A stretch of DNA of 14,749 bases from contig JAJPEB010000017.1 of NCBI GenBank assembly GCA_023252315.1, forward strand, positions 1-14,749, in the 5' to 3' direction. The stretch comes from Candidatus Woesearchaeota archaeon (GTDB taxonomy: Archaea > Nanobdellota > Nanobdellia > Woesearchaeales > UBA525). Position 1 is the first letter of the stretch, and each line of letters opens with the position of its first letter. The translations under genes were made by a program, and so were the position numbers. Below the pieces are notes generated by a model. It was not told the origin of the DNA. It saw only the letters and a list, made by a program, of their open reading frames with translations, and searched no databases. This document shows, in pieces, positions 5,409-13,261 of the stretch.

Positions 5409-7753
5409 GCGGCGATAGCGAGAACGGAGGGGCGCTTCGCGCGGGCGACACGGTCCCCGTCGCCGCGATGGATGACGCGGGGCTCGCGCGCCTGCGCAAG
5501 CAGCACGGCCTCTCGCTCACGCACGACGAGCTGCGCCTCATCGCGACGAAGCTCGCGCGCGATCCCACGCTCACTGAGCTGCACATCTTCAACATCGAGT
5601 GGAGCGAGCACTGCAGCTACAAGAGCTCGAAGCGCATCCTCAGGTCGCTTCCGACGAAGGCGCCCAACGTCATCCTCGGCCCGTCGGAGGACGCGGGCAT
5701 CGTCGAGTTCGCGGTCGTGGACGGCGAGCGCTACGGCGTCGTGCTGCGCCAGGAGAGCCACAACCATCCCTCGCATATCGTGCCGTACGAAGGGGCTGCG
5801 ACTGGCGTCGGCGGCATCGTGCGCGACATCCTCTGCATGGGCGCGAAGGTCGTCGGCCTCTCGGACCCGCTGCGCTTCGGCAACCCCTCGCTGCAGAAGA
5901 CGAAGTACCTCGCGACCACCGTGATCGACGGCATCGCGGGCTACGGCAACGCGATCGGCGTGCCGAACCTGTGCGGGGACATCGCGTTCAACGCCTCATT
6001 CGACGACAACTGCCTCGTGAACGTCGCGTGCCTGGGCATCGTGCGCGAGAAGGACATCATCCACAGCTATGCGCCGGAGGGGGCGGCCGGCTACGACATC
6101 GTGCTGGTGGGCAAGGCGACGGACAGCTCGGGCTTCGGGGGCGCCGCGTTCGCGTCGGTGACGATGGACGACGAGGCGCAGCACAAGAGCGCGGTGCAGG
6201 TCCCCGACCCCTTCCTCAAGAACGTCATCATCAGGGCATCGTACGCCGTCTTCGAGGAGGTGCGCGCGCAGGGCATCTCCGCAGGCTTCAAGGACTGCGG
6301 CGCGGGCGGCATCATGTGCGCGACGTCGGAGCTCGGCGCGAGCGGGGGCGTCGGCGTGCGCGTGGACATCGACAAGGTCCCGGTCTCGATGGAGATGCCC
6401 GCGTTCATGACCGCATGCTCCGAGACGCAAGAGCGCCTCGTGTGGATGGTTCCGAAATCCTTCACCCCGACGCTGCTGCGCGTCTACAACGAGGATTTCG
6501 CGCTGCCCGAGGTCGCGGAGCGCGCGCAGGCGAGCGTCATCGGCGAGGTCATCGCGCAGCGGGACTTCATCCTCGTCGCCGACGGGGAGGAGATCGCGCA
6601 CGCTCCGATCGCGGAGGTCACCGAGGGCATCACGTACGAGCGCGAGGCGCGCGAGCGCACGCGCGAGGCGCGCGAGCCCGACCTCCCCGAGCCCGACGAC
6701 TACGCGAAGGCGATCCTCGACGTGCTCGCCTACCCCGACGTCGCGAGCAAGGCGCGCGCGTACAAGCACTACGACACCGAGGTGCAGGGCATGGCGGTGA
6801 TCCGCCCCGGCGAGGCGGACGCGGGCGTCATCAAGCCGCTCCCGGACAGCGACGCCGCGATCGCGATCAGCTCCGACTGCAATCCGCTCTACGGGCGCAT
6901 CAGCGCGTACTGGTGCGCGGCAAACGCGGTCGCCGAGTGCATGCGCAACGTGGCGGCCGTGGGCGCGGTGCCGAGCGCGTTCACGAACTGCCTCAACTTC
7001 GGCAACCCGGAGAGGCCCGAGGTCCTCTGGGAGTTCACGGAGGCGGTGCGCGGGCTCGCGGACGCGTGCAACGGCATCCCGCACAAGCTCCACGGCGGCT
7101 GCGTGCCGATCGTGTCGGGCAACGTGAGCTTCTACAACGAGAGCACGCGAGGCACCGCGATCGACCCGAGCCCGCACGTCACGTGCGTCGGCATCCTCGA
7201 CGACTACGCGAAGGCGATCACGATGAGGGTCAAGCGCGAGGGCAGCGCGCTGTGCCTGATCGGCCCCCGCAAGGACGAGCTCGGCGGCAGCGTCCACTAC
7301 CAGCTCCAGGGCGAGCTCGGCGCGAACGTCCCGACGGTGGACTTCGCAGCGGCGACGCGCGAGATCCATGCGGTCATCGACCTCATCGGCGCTCGCCTCT
7401 GCCTCGCGTGCCACGACATCTCGGACGGCGGTCTCGCCGCGTGCGTCGCGGAGATGCTGCTTGGCGGCGAGGGCGACGGCGCCATCGGCGCGAGCCTTTC
7501 GTTGGAGGGCGGCCTGCGCACGAGCGCGCTCCTCTTCTCGCAGACGGGCGGCTTCGTGCTCGAGATCGCGCCCGAGCATCTCGCGCGCTGCGAGGAGCTG
7601 TGCAGGGATGCTGGCGTCGCGCTCACGCGAATCGGCGAGACCATCGCGGCCCCCGAGCTGCGCATCGCGCACAACCACAAGGCGATCGCGCGCGTCCCTC
7701 TCGCGAGGCTCGCGCATGCGTGGCTCACGGGCCTCGAGGAGGCGCTGCGATGA
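5405..7753 (+). CDS. purL: FGAM synthase large subunit (small-type PurL)
   Basis: A 782-residue catalytic subunit that converts FGAR, ATP and glutamine-derived ammonia into FGAM, step 4. It is the short PurL type working with separate PurQ and PurS. Marks: N-terminal HGLSLTHDEL (34-43); EWSEHCSYKSSK (65-76); the catalytic ESHNHPSHIVPYEGAATG (117-134); KDCGAGGIMCATSELGASGG starting near 298; in the second half, CNPLYGRISAYWCAANAVAE near 495-515, NCLNFGNPE, and GGCVPIVSGNVSFYNEST near 570-590; C-terminal CHDISDGGLAACVAEML. The first ~22 residues are a Gly/Ser/Asp-rich extension. Between the two halves lies an Arg/Glu-rich linker built from a short repeat (6640-6677). GGTGAGGG at 5393-5400 precedes the start. 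purQ and a purS-like gene follow directly. Confidence 0.97.
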   Translation: MSGDSENGGALRAGDTVPVAAMDDAGLARLRKQHGLSLTHDELRLIATKLARDPTLTELHIFNIEWSEHCSYKSSKRILRSLPTKAPNVILGPSEDAGIVEFAVVDGERYGVVLRQESHNHPSHIVPYEGAATGVGGIVRDILCMGAKVVGLSDPLRFGNPSLQKTKYLATTVIDGIAGYGNAIGVPNLCGDIAFNASFDDNCLVNVACLGIVREKDIIHSYAPEGAAGYDIVLVGKATDSSGFGGAAFASVTMDDEAQHKSAVQVPDPFLKNVIIRASYAVFEEVRAQGISAGFKDCGAGGIMCATSELGASGGVGVRVDIDKVPVSMEMPAFMTACSETQERLVWMVPKSFTPTLLRVYNEDFALPEVAERAQASVIGEVIAQRDFILVADGEEIAHAPIAEVTEGITYEREARERTREAREPDLPEPDDYAKAILDVLAYPDVASKARAYKHYDTEVQGMAVIRPGEADAGVIKPLPDSDAAIAISSDCNPLYGRISAYWCAANAVAECMRNVAAVGAVPSAFTNCLNFGNPERPEVLWEFTEAVRGLADACNGIPHKLHGGCVPIVSGNVSFYNESTRGTAIDPSPHVTCVGILDDYAKAITMRVKREGSALCLIGPRKDELGGSVHYQLQGELGANVPTVDFAAATREIHAVIDLIGARLCLACHDISDGGLAACVAEMLLGGEGDGAIGASLSLEGGLRTSALLFSQTGGFVLEIAPEHLARCEELCRDAGVALTRIGETIAAPELRIAHNHKAIARVPLARLAHAWLTGLEEALR
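6640..6677 (+). repeat. Two-copy 17-bp direct repeat inside purL (period 21)
   Basis: GCGCGAGGCGCGCGAGC occurs at 6640-6656 and again at 6661-6677. The period is 21 nt, so the frame is kept and the protein gains a seven-residue repeat (REARERT-REAREP) in the charged linker joining the two halves of PurL. It looks like a small slippage duplication in a permissive linker. Confidence 0.75.
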
Positions 7754-8532
7754 GCCATGTGCCCCGCATCGCGGTCATCCTCTTCCCGGGCACGAACGAC
7801 CACGAGAACAGCCAGCTCGCGGCACAGGCGGCGGGCATGCGCGCGGACATCGTGCGCTGGAACGACGCTCGCGACCTCGCGGCGTACGACGGGTTCCTCC
7901 TCCCCGGAGGCTGGAGCTACGAGGACCGCATCCGCGCGGGCGTCATCGCCGCGAAGACGGAGATCATGGCGCGCATCCGCGCGCAGGGGAAGGCCGTGCT
8001 CGGCGTGTGCAACGGCGCGCAGATCCTCGTCGAGTCGGGCATGATCCCTGGGCTCTCGGGCAAGGTCGAGATGGCGCTCGCGCCCAATCGCAACCCGCGC
8101 ATCGGCGGCTACTACTGCACCTGGACGCACATGCTGCCCGTCGGCACGTGCGCGTTCGCGACGAAGGGCGAGGCCGTCATCCGCATCCCGGTCGCGCACG
8201 GGGAAGGGAGGTTCGTGACGCGCGAGCCCGGGCTCATCGAGCGCCTGTGGCGCGACAACCAGGTCGTCTTCCAGTACTGCACCGCGGCGGGAGAGGTCGT
8301 CGACGCGTTCCCCGTGAATCCCAACGGCTCGACGCAGGCGATCGCGGGCATCTGCAACAGGGAAGGCAACGTGCTCGCGATGATGCCGCACCCCGAGCGC
8401 GCGAGCTGGATGCGCCAGGTCCCCGAGGGCGTGAAATCCGGCGACGCAGGCCCGGGAAGGACGGTCTTCGCGCACATGAAGGCGTTCATGGAGCGCGGCG
8501 CGAGAGAGACGCGCGCGGAGGCTGCGCGATGA
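7750..8532 (+). CDS. purQ: FGAM synthase glutaminase subunit
   Basis: A 260-residue class I glutamine amidotransferase that frees ammonia from glutamine for PurL. Nucleophile Cys87 sits in GVCNGAQIL (85-93); the partner His214 and Glu216 are in MMPHPER (211-217). The start ILFPGTNDHEN (10-20) and the lid region LLPGGWSYEDRIRAG (50-64) are typical, with WSYEDR where many homologues read FSYGDY. It is about 30 residues longer than common PurQ (~225-230), mainly from an extended C-terminus after the His/Glu motif. GAGGAGG at 7736-7742, in the end of purL, lies 7 nt before the ATG. It overlaps both neighbours as ATGA. Confidence 0.96.
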   Translation: MSHVPRIAVILFPGTNDHENSQLAAQAAGMRADIVRWNDARDLAAYDGFLLPGGWSYEDRIRAGVIAAKTEIMARIRAQGKAVLGVCNGAQILVESGMIPGLSGKVEMALAPNRNPRIGGYYCTWTHMLPVGTCAFATKGEAVIRIPVAHGEGRFVTREPGLIERLWRDNQVVFQYCTAAGEVVDAFPVNPNGSTQAIAGICNREGNVLAMMPHPERASWMRQVPEGVKSGDAGPGRTVFAHMKAFMERGARETRAEAAR

Positions 8533-8978
8533 GGACAGAGCTCTTCGTGCGGCTGCTCATCCCCGATGCGACGGCGATCACCGCCCTGCGCACGCTCAAG
8601 GCGATGCCCGGGTTCGAGGGGCTCGGCGCGCTCTCGCGCTACGACTACTACGCGCTCGAGTCCGGCGGCGACGTGTTCGCGCAGGCCGCGCAGTGCGACA
8701 TCCTCGTGAACGCGAACAAGCACAAGGCGCTGCGCGCGCTGCCAGGCGACGGCGCGGCACGCGCCGCGCACCTGCTCGTGCGCGACCTCGGCGACGACGA
8801 CGCGCTCATGCGCAGGCTCGCGGGCCTGGGTCTTCCCGTGACGCACGCGCAGCGCGGCGTGCTCTGGACGCTCGTCGCGCGCTCGGGCGACGCGCAGGCG
8901 CTCGCGCGCAAGGCGGCCGACGAGCTGCTGCACAATCAACACTACCAGGAATACGAGCTGCGGGAGGCGAGGCGATGA
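8529..8978 (+). CDS. purS: PurS-like subunit of FGAM synthase, internally duplicated
   Basis: A 149-residue protein where PurS is expected, after purL and purQ. Ordinary PurS has ~80 residues and works as a dimer bridging PurL and PurQ. This protein appears to be two PurS-like halves in one chain: residues 1-66 start ELFVRLLIPDATAITAL and end DILVNANKH; residues 79-149 start AHLLVRDLGDDDALMRRL and end DELLHNQHYQEYEL. The halves align (LFVR/LLVR, SGGD/RSGDA, LVNANKH/LHNQHYQ). The second end resembles the usual PurS ending 'C-e-k-L-L-a-N-P-v-I-e-d-Y-x-I'. It would be a pseudodimer like the N-terminal domain of the large single-chain PurL of Proteobacteria. GGAGG (8517-8521) precedes the ATG by 7 nt. 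Recognition is by context plus weak motifs, so a different subunit is possible. Confidence 0.66.
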   Translation: MRTELFVRLLIPDATAITALRTLKAMPGFEGLGALSRYDYYALESGGDVFAQAAQCDILVNANKHKALRALPGDGAARAAHLLVRDLGDDDALMRRLAGLGLPVTHAQRGVLWTLVARSGDAQALARKAADELLHNQHYQEYELREARR

Positions 8979-10846
8979 GCGGAGGCGATGATGCGATTAC
9001 TGAAGGAATGGACAAGGGCGGCAATGCGGCAGCGCCGATGCGCGCGCTTGTCGTGTTCGGCTCGTCATCGGATGCGCCCGTCTACGAGCGCATCGCGAAA
9101 GGGCTCCACGATCCTATCGTCAAGGTGTGCTCCGCGCACCGCACGCCCGAGCTTCTCGAGCGCCTGCTCGCGCAGGAGCGCTACGACGTCGTGATCGCGG
9201 GCGCGGGGCTCGCGGCGCACCTGCCGGGCGTCGTCGCCTCGCAGACGATCAAGCCCGTGATCGGCGTCCCGGTCGAGAGCTGCTTCTCGGGCCTCGACTC
9301 GCTGCTCGCGATCGCGCAGATGCCGCCTGGCATCCCCGTGCTCTCGACCGGCGTCGGGCGCGAGGAGGAGGCAGTCTCGTTCCTCGCCGCGCTCGCGCGC
9401 GCGCAGTCGGTCCGCCCTGCGCCGCCCGTGCTGCTCGTGAACGAGGCGGGCGAGGGCGCGAGCAAGGCGATCGCGTCGTGCGCCGCGACGCTCGCGCAGC
9501 TGGGCGTCGCGCACGAGACGGCGCAAGCGCCGCGCGAGGGCTCGCTCTCGATCGTGTTCGCGCCGCTCTCGGCTCCGGCGCGAGAGGCACCTCTGCAGGG
9601 GCCCGCGATCTGCGTGCCTATCGCGAAGGACCCCAAGGCTGCGGATGCGCTCGCGATGCTCGCGCGCACGACACAGGGCCTGTGGGTAGGCATCGGGCGC
9701 GGCGAGAACGCCGCGATCGCGGCGGCGCAATGCCTCAACCGCGACGGCGCATATACCGCTGCGCTCACGCTCCACCGCCGAGAGATGCGGCGCAAGATCT
9801 ACGCCGCGAACAAGGGACCTGCAGCGACGTACGCGCAGGCCGGCGTGCGCATCGACGCGGGGAACGAGGCGGTGGAGCGGATGCGGGCGTCGGTGCGCGC
9901 GACGCATGACGGGCGCGTGCTCGCAGACATCGGCCTCTTCGGCGGCCTCTACCGCCTCGACAAGGACACGTACGAGGACCCGGTGCTCGTCGCGAGCACG
10001 GATGGCGTCGGGACGAAGGTGCGCCTCGCGTCGCTCACGGGAAGGTACGGAACCATCGGCCAGGACCTCGTGAACCACTGCGTGAACGATATCCTCGTCC
10101 AAGGCGCATCCCCGCTCTTCTTCCTCGACTACGTCGCGGCGTCGCGCATCGATCCCGCGCAGGTCGCGCAGGTCGTGCAGGGCGTCGCTGCCGCGTGCAG
10201 GGAGAACGGCTGCGCGCTCATCGGCGGCGAGACCGCGGAGCTGCCGGGCGTGTACCGCAGCGGGGAGTTCGACCTCGCGAGCTGCGTCGTCGGCGTCGTC
10301 GAGCGCAAGAAGGTCGTGACGGGCGCGCGCATCGCGACGGGAGACGCGATCATCGGCCTCCCCTCCTCGGGGCTGCACACGAACGGCTACTCGCTCGCGA
10401 TGAAGGTCCTGCTCGAGGACGAGGGGATGGCTCCCGACGCGCACGTGCCCGCGCTCGGCGCGACGCTCCAGGACGCGCTGCTCGCGGTGCACCGGAGCTA
10501 TCTCGCGCCGGTCTCGCGGCTGCTCGCAGAGTGCGACGTGCACGGCATGGCGCACATCACGGGCGGGGGGCTCGTCGAGAACATCCCGCGCGTGCTGCCT
10601 GCGGGCATGGACGCGCGCATCGAGAAGGGATCGTGGGAGGTGCCCGCGATCTTCTCCCTCATCCAGCAGAGGGGCAACGTCGCGGAGGCGGAGATGTACC
10701 GCGTCTTCAACATGGGCGTGGGCTATATCGCCATCGTGCCGGCGCGCGAGCTCGACGCTGCGCTGCGCACGCTCGCGGACGCGGGCGAGCACCCGCGCGT
10801 CATCGGCACGATCGTCAGAGGGAACAAGGAGGTGCGGTTCGCATGA
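8975..10846 (+). CDS. purE-purM: PurE - degenerate PurE - PurM fusion (AIR carboxylase / AIR synthetase)
   Basis: A single 623-residue reading frame. Residues 23-145 are a PurE domain: VVFGSSSDAP (26-35), SAHRTPE with catalytic His55 (53-59), AGAGLAAHLPGVVASQT (75-91), GVPVESCFSGLDSLL (97-111), MPPGIPV. Residues ~150-276 look like a second, worn PurE copy: it lacks SAHRTPE but keeps a PurE-like end, GLWVGIGRGENAAIAAAQCL (235-254). Residues ~285-623 are a full PurM: AGVRIDAGNEAVERM, STDGVGTK, GGETAELPGVYR, SSGLHTNGYSL, ITGGGLVENIPRVLP. PurM makes AIR (step 5) and PurE carboxylates it (step 6), so the fusion joins consecutive enzymes handling an unstable intermediate. No purK is present in the window. 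The first ~21 residues are a Gly/Asp/Ala-rich extension. GGGAGG at 8962-8967 supports the start at 8975. Confidence 0.93.
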   Translation: MSGGDDAITEGMDKGGNAAAPMRALVVFGSSSDAPVYERIAKGLHDPIVKVCSAHRTPELLERLLAQERYDVVIAGAGLAAHLPGVVASQTIKPVIGVPVESCFSGLDSLLAIAQMPPGIPVLSTGVGREEEAVSFLAALARAQSVRPAPPVLLVNEAGEGASKAIASCAATLAQLGVAHETAQAPREGSLSIVFAPLSAPAREAPLQGPAICVPIAKDPKAADALAMLARTTQGLWVGIGRGENAAIAAAQCLNRDGAYTAALTLHRREMRRKIYAANKGPAATYAQAGVRIDAGNEAVERMRASVRATHDGRVLADIGLFGGLYRLDKDTYEDPVLVASTDGVGTKVRLASLTGRYGTIGQDLVNHCVNDILVQGASPLFFLDYVAASRIDPAQVAQVVQGVAAACRENGCALIGGETAELPGVYRSGEFDLASCVVGVVERKKVVTGARIATGDAIIGLPSSGLHTNGYSLAMKVLLEDEGMAPDAHVPALGATLQDALLAVHRSYLAPVSRLLAECDVHGMAHITGGGLVENIPRVLPAGMDARIEKGSWEVPAIFSLIQQRGNVAEAEMYRVFNMGVGYIAIVPARELDAALRTLADAGEHPRVIGTIVRGNKEVRFA

Positions 10847-11814
10847 TTCCGGAATCTGTCATCAAGGAGCAGCTCGCGCACGTGCTCGAGACCACGCGGT
10901 TCGAGGGCCTGGGCGAGCGGCACGAGGGCAAGGTGCGCGACTCGTACGTGCGGCACGGCAAGCGCATCATCGTGACGACGGACCGCGTCTCGGCGTTCGA
11001 CCGCGTGCTCGGCTGCATCCCGTTCAAGGGCCAGGTCCTCAACCAGATGGCGGCGTTCTGGTTCGCGAAGACCGAGGGCATCGTGCGCAACCACATGCTC
11101 GCGCTGCCGGACCCCAACGTGATGGTGTGCCGCGAGTGCGAGGCGCTCCCTGTCGAGGCCGTCGTGCGCGCGTACAACACGGGATCGACGACGACGTCCG
11201 TGTGGCACCACTACAAGAACGGCGAGCGCAACTTCTGCGGCAACGTGCTGCCCGACGGCATGCGCAAGGACGAGCGCTTCCCGCGCCCGATCTTCACGCC
11301 GTCGACGAAGGCGCAGATGGGCGACCACGACGAGTCCGTCTCGAAGGACGAGATCGTGCGCCGCGGCCTGCTCACGCGCGAGCGCATCGACGAGGTGGAG
11401 CGCGTCTCGCTCGCGCTCTTCGCGCTCGGCTCGCGCCTCGTCGCGGAGCAGGGCATCATCCTCGTGGACACGAAGTACGAGTTCGGCCTCCTCGACGGCG
11501 AGCTCGTGCTCATCGACGAGATCCACACGCCCGACTCGAGCAGGTTCTGGCATGCGGACACGTACGAGGAGCTGCTCGCGAGAGGGGAGGAGCAGCGCAA
11601 GATCGACAAGGAGTACCTGCGCACGTGGCTCGCGCAGCAGGGCTTCCGGGGGGAGGGGCCGCTGCCGCATATCCCCGACGCCATCAAGATCGAGTCCGCG
11701 CGCCGCTACATCGAGGCGTACGAGCTCATCACGGGCGAGCCCTTCTCGGCGCAGCCAGGCGATCTCACCGGCAGGATACTCGAGCACCTGCGGCGCGCAG
11801 GGCACGGAGCGTGA
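10843..11814 (+). CDS. purC: SAICAR synthetase
   Basis: A 323-residue ATP-dependent ligase joining aspartate to CAIR to form SAICAR, step 7. Marks: GKVRDSYV (29-36) with the phosphate-binding loop, TTDRVSAFDRVLGCIPFKGQ (45-64), VLNQMAAFWF, PVEAVVRAYNTGS (103-115), FTPSTKAQMGDHDESVS (151-167), LVDTKYEFG (207-215) and LIDEIHTPDSSRFW (223-236). Length fits the longer yeast Ade1-like class (~300 residues) rather than the ~235-residue class of many bacteria and archaea. A strong ribosome site, GGAGGTG at 10828-10834, lies 8 nt before the ATG within the PurM part of the previous gene; ends overlap as ATGA. Confidence 0.97.
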   Translation: MIPESVIKEQLAHVLETTRFEGLGERHEGKVRDSYVRHGKRIIVTTDRVSAFDRVLGCIPFKGQVLNQMAAFWFAKTEGIVRNHMLALPDPNVMVCRECEALPVEAVVRAYNTGSTTTSVWHHYKNGERNFCGNVLPDGMRKDERFPRPIFTPSTKAQMGDHDESVSKDEIVRRGLLTRERIDEVERVSLALFALGSRLVAEQGIILVDTKYEFGLLDGELVLIDEIHTPDSSRFWHADTYEELLARGEEQRKIDKEYLRTWLAQQGFRGEGPLPHIPDAIKIESARRYIEAYELITGEPFSAQPGDLTGRILEHLRRAGHGA

Positions 11815-11818
11815 GGGG

Positions 11819-13261
11819 ATGACGACCGGCAAGGCGAACGATGGCGCGCTAGGGGACGCGCTCGGCAAGTACGACGCGATCAGCCCGCTCGACTTCCGCT
11901 ACTACGGCTCCAACAAGGCGCTGTTCGCCGCGTGCCAGCCGTACCTCTCCGAGCGCGCGTTCGTCGCGTACCAGCTCGAGGTGGAGGCGGCGCTCGCGCG
12001 CACGCTCGCGGCGCACGGCCTCTGCCCGCAGGGCGCCGCGCAGGAGATCGCGGCGGCATGCGCGAGGGTCACCGCCGAGGAGGTCTACGCGGAGGACGCG
12101 CGTATCCGCCACGCGACGCGCGCGATCGTGAACTGCGTGCGCGCGAAGGTGAGCGACGCCGCGAAGCCGTACGTGCACTTCACCGTGACCTCGTTCGACG
12201 TCACGGACAGCGCGAACGCGGCGCGCTACAAGGCGTTCTCGCTCGAGGTCCTCGTGCCCGCGCTCGCGTCGCTCCAGGACGCGCTCATCGCGCTCGCGCT
12301 GCGCGAGAAGGGCACGGTCCAGATCGGCCGCACGCACGGCCAGCACGCGGTGCCCATCACGTTCGGCTACGCGATCGCGGAGTACGTCGAGCGCGTGGGC
12401 AACGCGATCCTGCGCATCGAGGCGGCGGCGAGGGGGCTGCGCGGCAAGGTCGCGGGCGCGGTGGGCTCGCACAACGCGCAGGCGCTCTTCATCGGCGATC
12501 CCGAGCGCTTCGAGCGCGACGTGCTCGCGCAGCTCGGGCTCGAGCCGGGCAGGCATGCGACGCAGATCGTGGCGCCAGAGCCCCTGCTGGGGCTGCTGCA
12601 CGAGACGGTCGTCGCGCACGGCATCATCGCGAACCTCGCGGACGACATGCGCCACCTGCAGCGCACGGAGATCGGCGAGGTCGCGGAGGAGTTCGGCAAG
12701 GACCAGGTCGGCAGCTCCACGATGCCGCACAAGAGCAACCCCTGGAACTTCGAGAACGTGAAGAGCATGTGGAAGGAGACGATGCCGAGGATCGTCACGC
12801 ACTACATGGACCAGATCTGCGAGCACCAGCGCGACCTCACGAACTCCGCGTCGGCGCGCTTCATCCCCGAGATCCTCGCGCTGGTCACCGAGTCGTCGAT
12901 GCGCATGGCGACGCTCATGGGCCGCCTCGTCGTCGACAGGGAGCGCATCGCGCGCAACCTCGCGCAGAGCAAGGAGAGCGTGATCGCGGAGGCGCTCTAC
13001 CTGCTGCTCGCGTTCCACGGGCATCCCGACGCGCACGAGGCGGTGCGGCAGAAGACGCTCGAGGCGGAGAGGACGGGCAAGACGCTCAGGGAGCTCGTGC
13101 CGGCGGACGAGGCGCTCTCTCCTTACTTCGCGAGATTCACGCAGGCGCAGCGCGAGACGCTCGCGCACCCGGAGACGTACGTGGGGCTCTGCGCTGCGAA
13201 GACGGAGCGCATCTGCGCGCACTGGAAGGCCGTGCGGGCAGGAGGGTTGCGCGATGCGTGA
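11819..13261 (+). CDS. purB: Adenylosuccinate lyase
   Basis: A 480-residue member of the fumarase/aspartase superfamily that removes fumarate twice in the pathway: SAICAR to AICAR, and adenylosuccinate to AMP. Marks: YDAISPLDFRYYGS (18-31); HFTVTSFDVTDSANAARY (120-137), in the TS-x-D-x-x-D-[ST]-A region; IGRTHGQHAVPITFG (169-183); and the signature GSSTMPHKSNPWNFENV (298-314), which holds the catalytic Ser loop and ends in the long-form NPWNFENV rather than the NP-x-x-[ST]E of other lyases. It is longer than the ~430-residue PurB of Bacillus, resembling the ~475-residue form. It starts 4 nt after the purC stop with GTGAGGGG directly before ATG, the only junction without an overlap in the chain. 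Confidence 0.95.
   Translation: MTTGKANDGALGDALGKYDAISPLDFRYYGSNKALFAACQPYLSERAFVAYQLEVEAALARTLAAHGLCPQGAAQEIAAACARVTAEEVYAEDARIRHATRAIVNCVRAKVSDAAKPYVHFTVTSFDVTDSANAARYKAFSLEVLVPALASLQDALIALALREKGTVQIGRTHGQHAVPITFGYAIAEYVERVGNAILRIEAAARGLRGKVAGAVGSHNAQALFIGDPERFERDVLAQLGLEPGRHATQIVAPEPLLGLLHETVVAHGIIANLADDMRHLQRTEIGEVAEEFGKDQVGSSTMPHKSNPWNFENVKSMWKETMPRIVTHYMDQICEHQRDLTNSASARFIPEILALVTESSMRMATLMGRLVVDRERIARNLAQSKESVIAEALYLLLAFHGHPDAHEAVRQKTLEAERTGKTLRELVPADEALSPYFARFTQAQRETLAHPETYVGLCAAKTERICAHWKAVRAGGLRDA

Noticed and set aside
5996..7717. Long antisense open frame (573 codons) opposite purL, and similar long frames opposite purD, purM and purB
   Set aside because: They are Arg/Ala/Asp/Val-rich shadows expected from GC-rich codon use on the other strand, with no recognisable motif, and each lies fully over a well-supported gene.
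8693..8974. Upstream extension of the PurE-PurM frame to 8693
   Set aside because: It overlaps the purS-like gene, is Arg-rich shadow sequence, and the ATG at 8975 with GGGAGG at 8962 forms the same ATGA junction as its neighbours.
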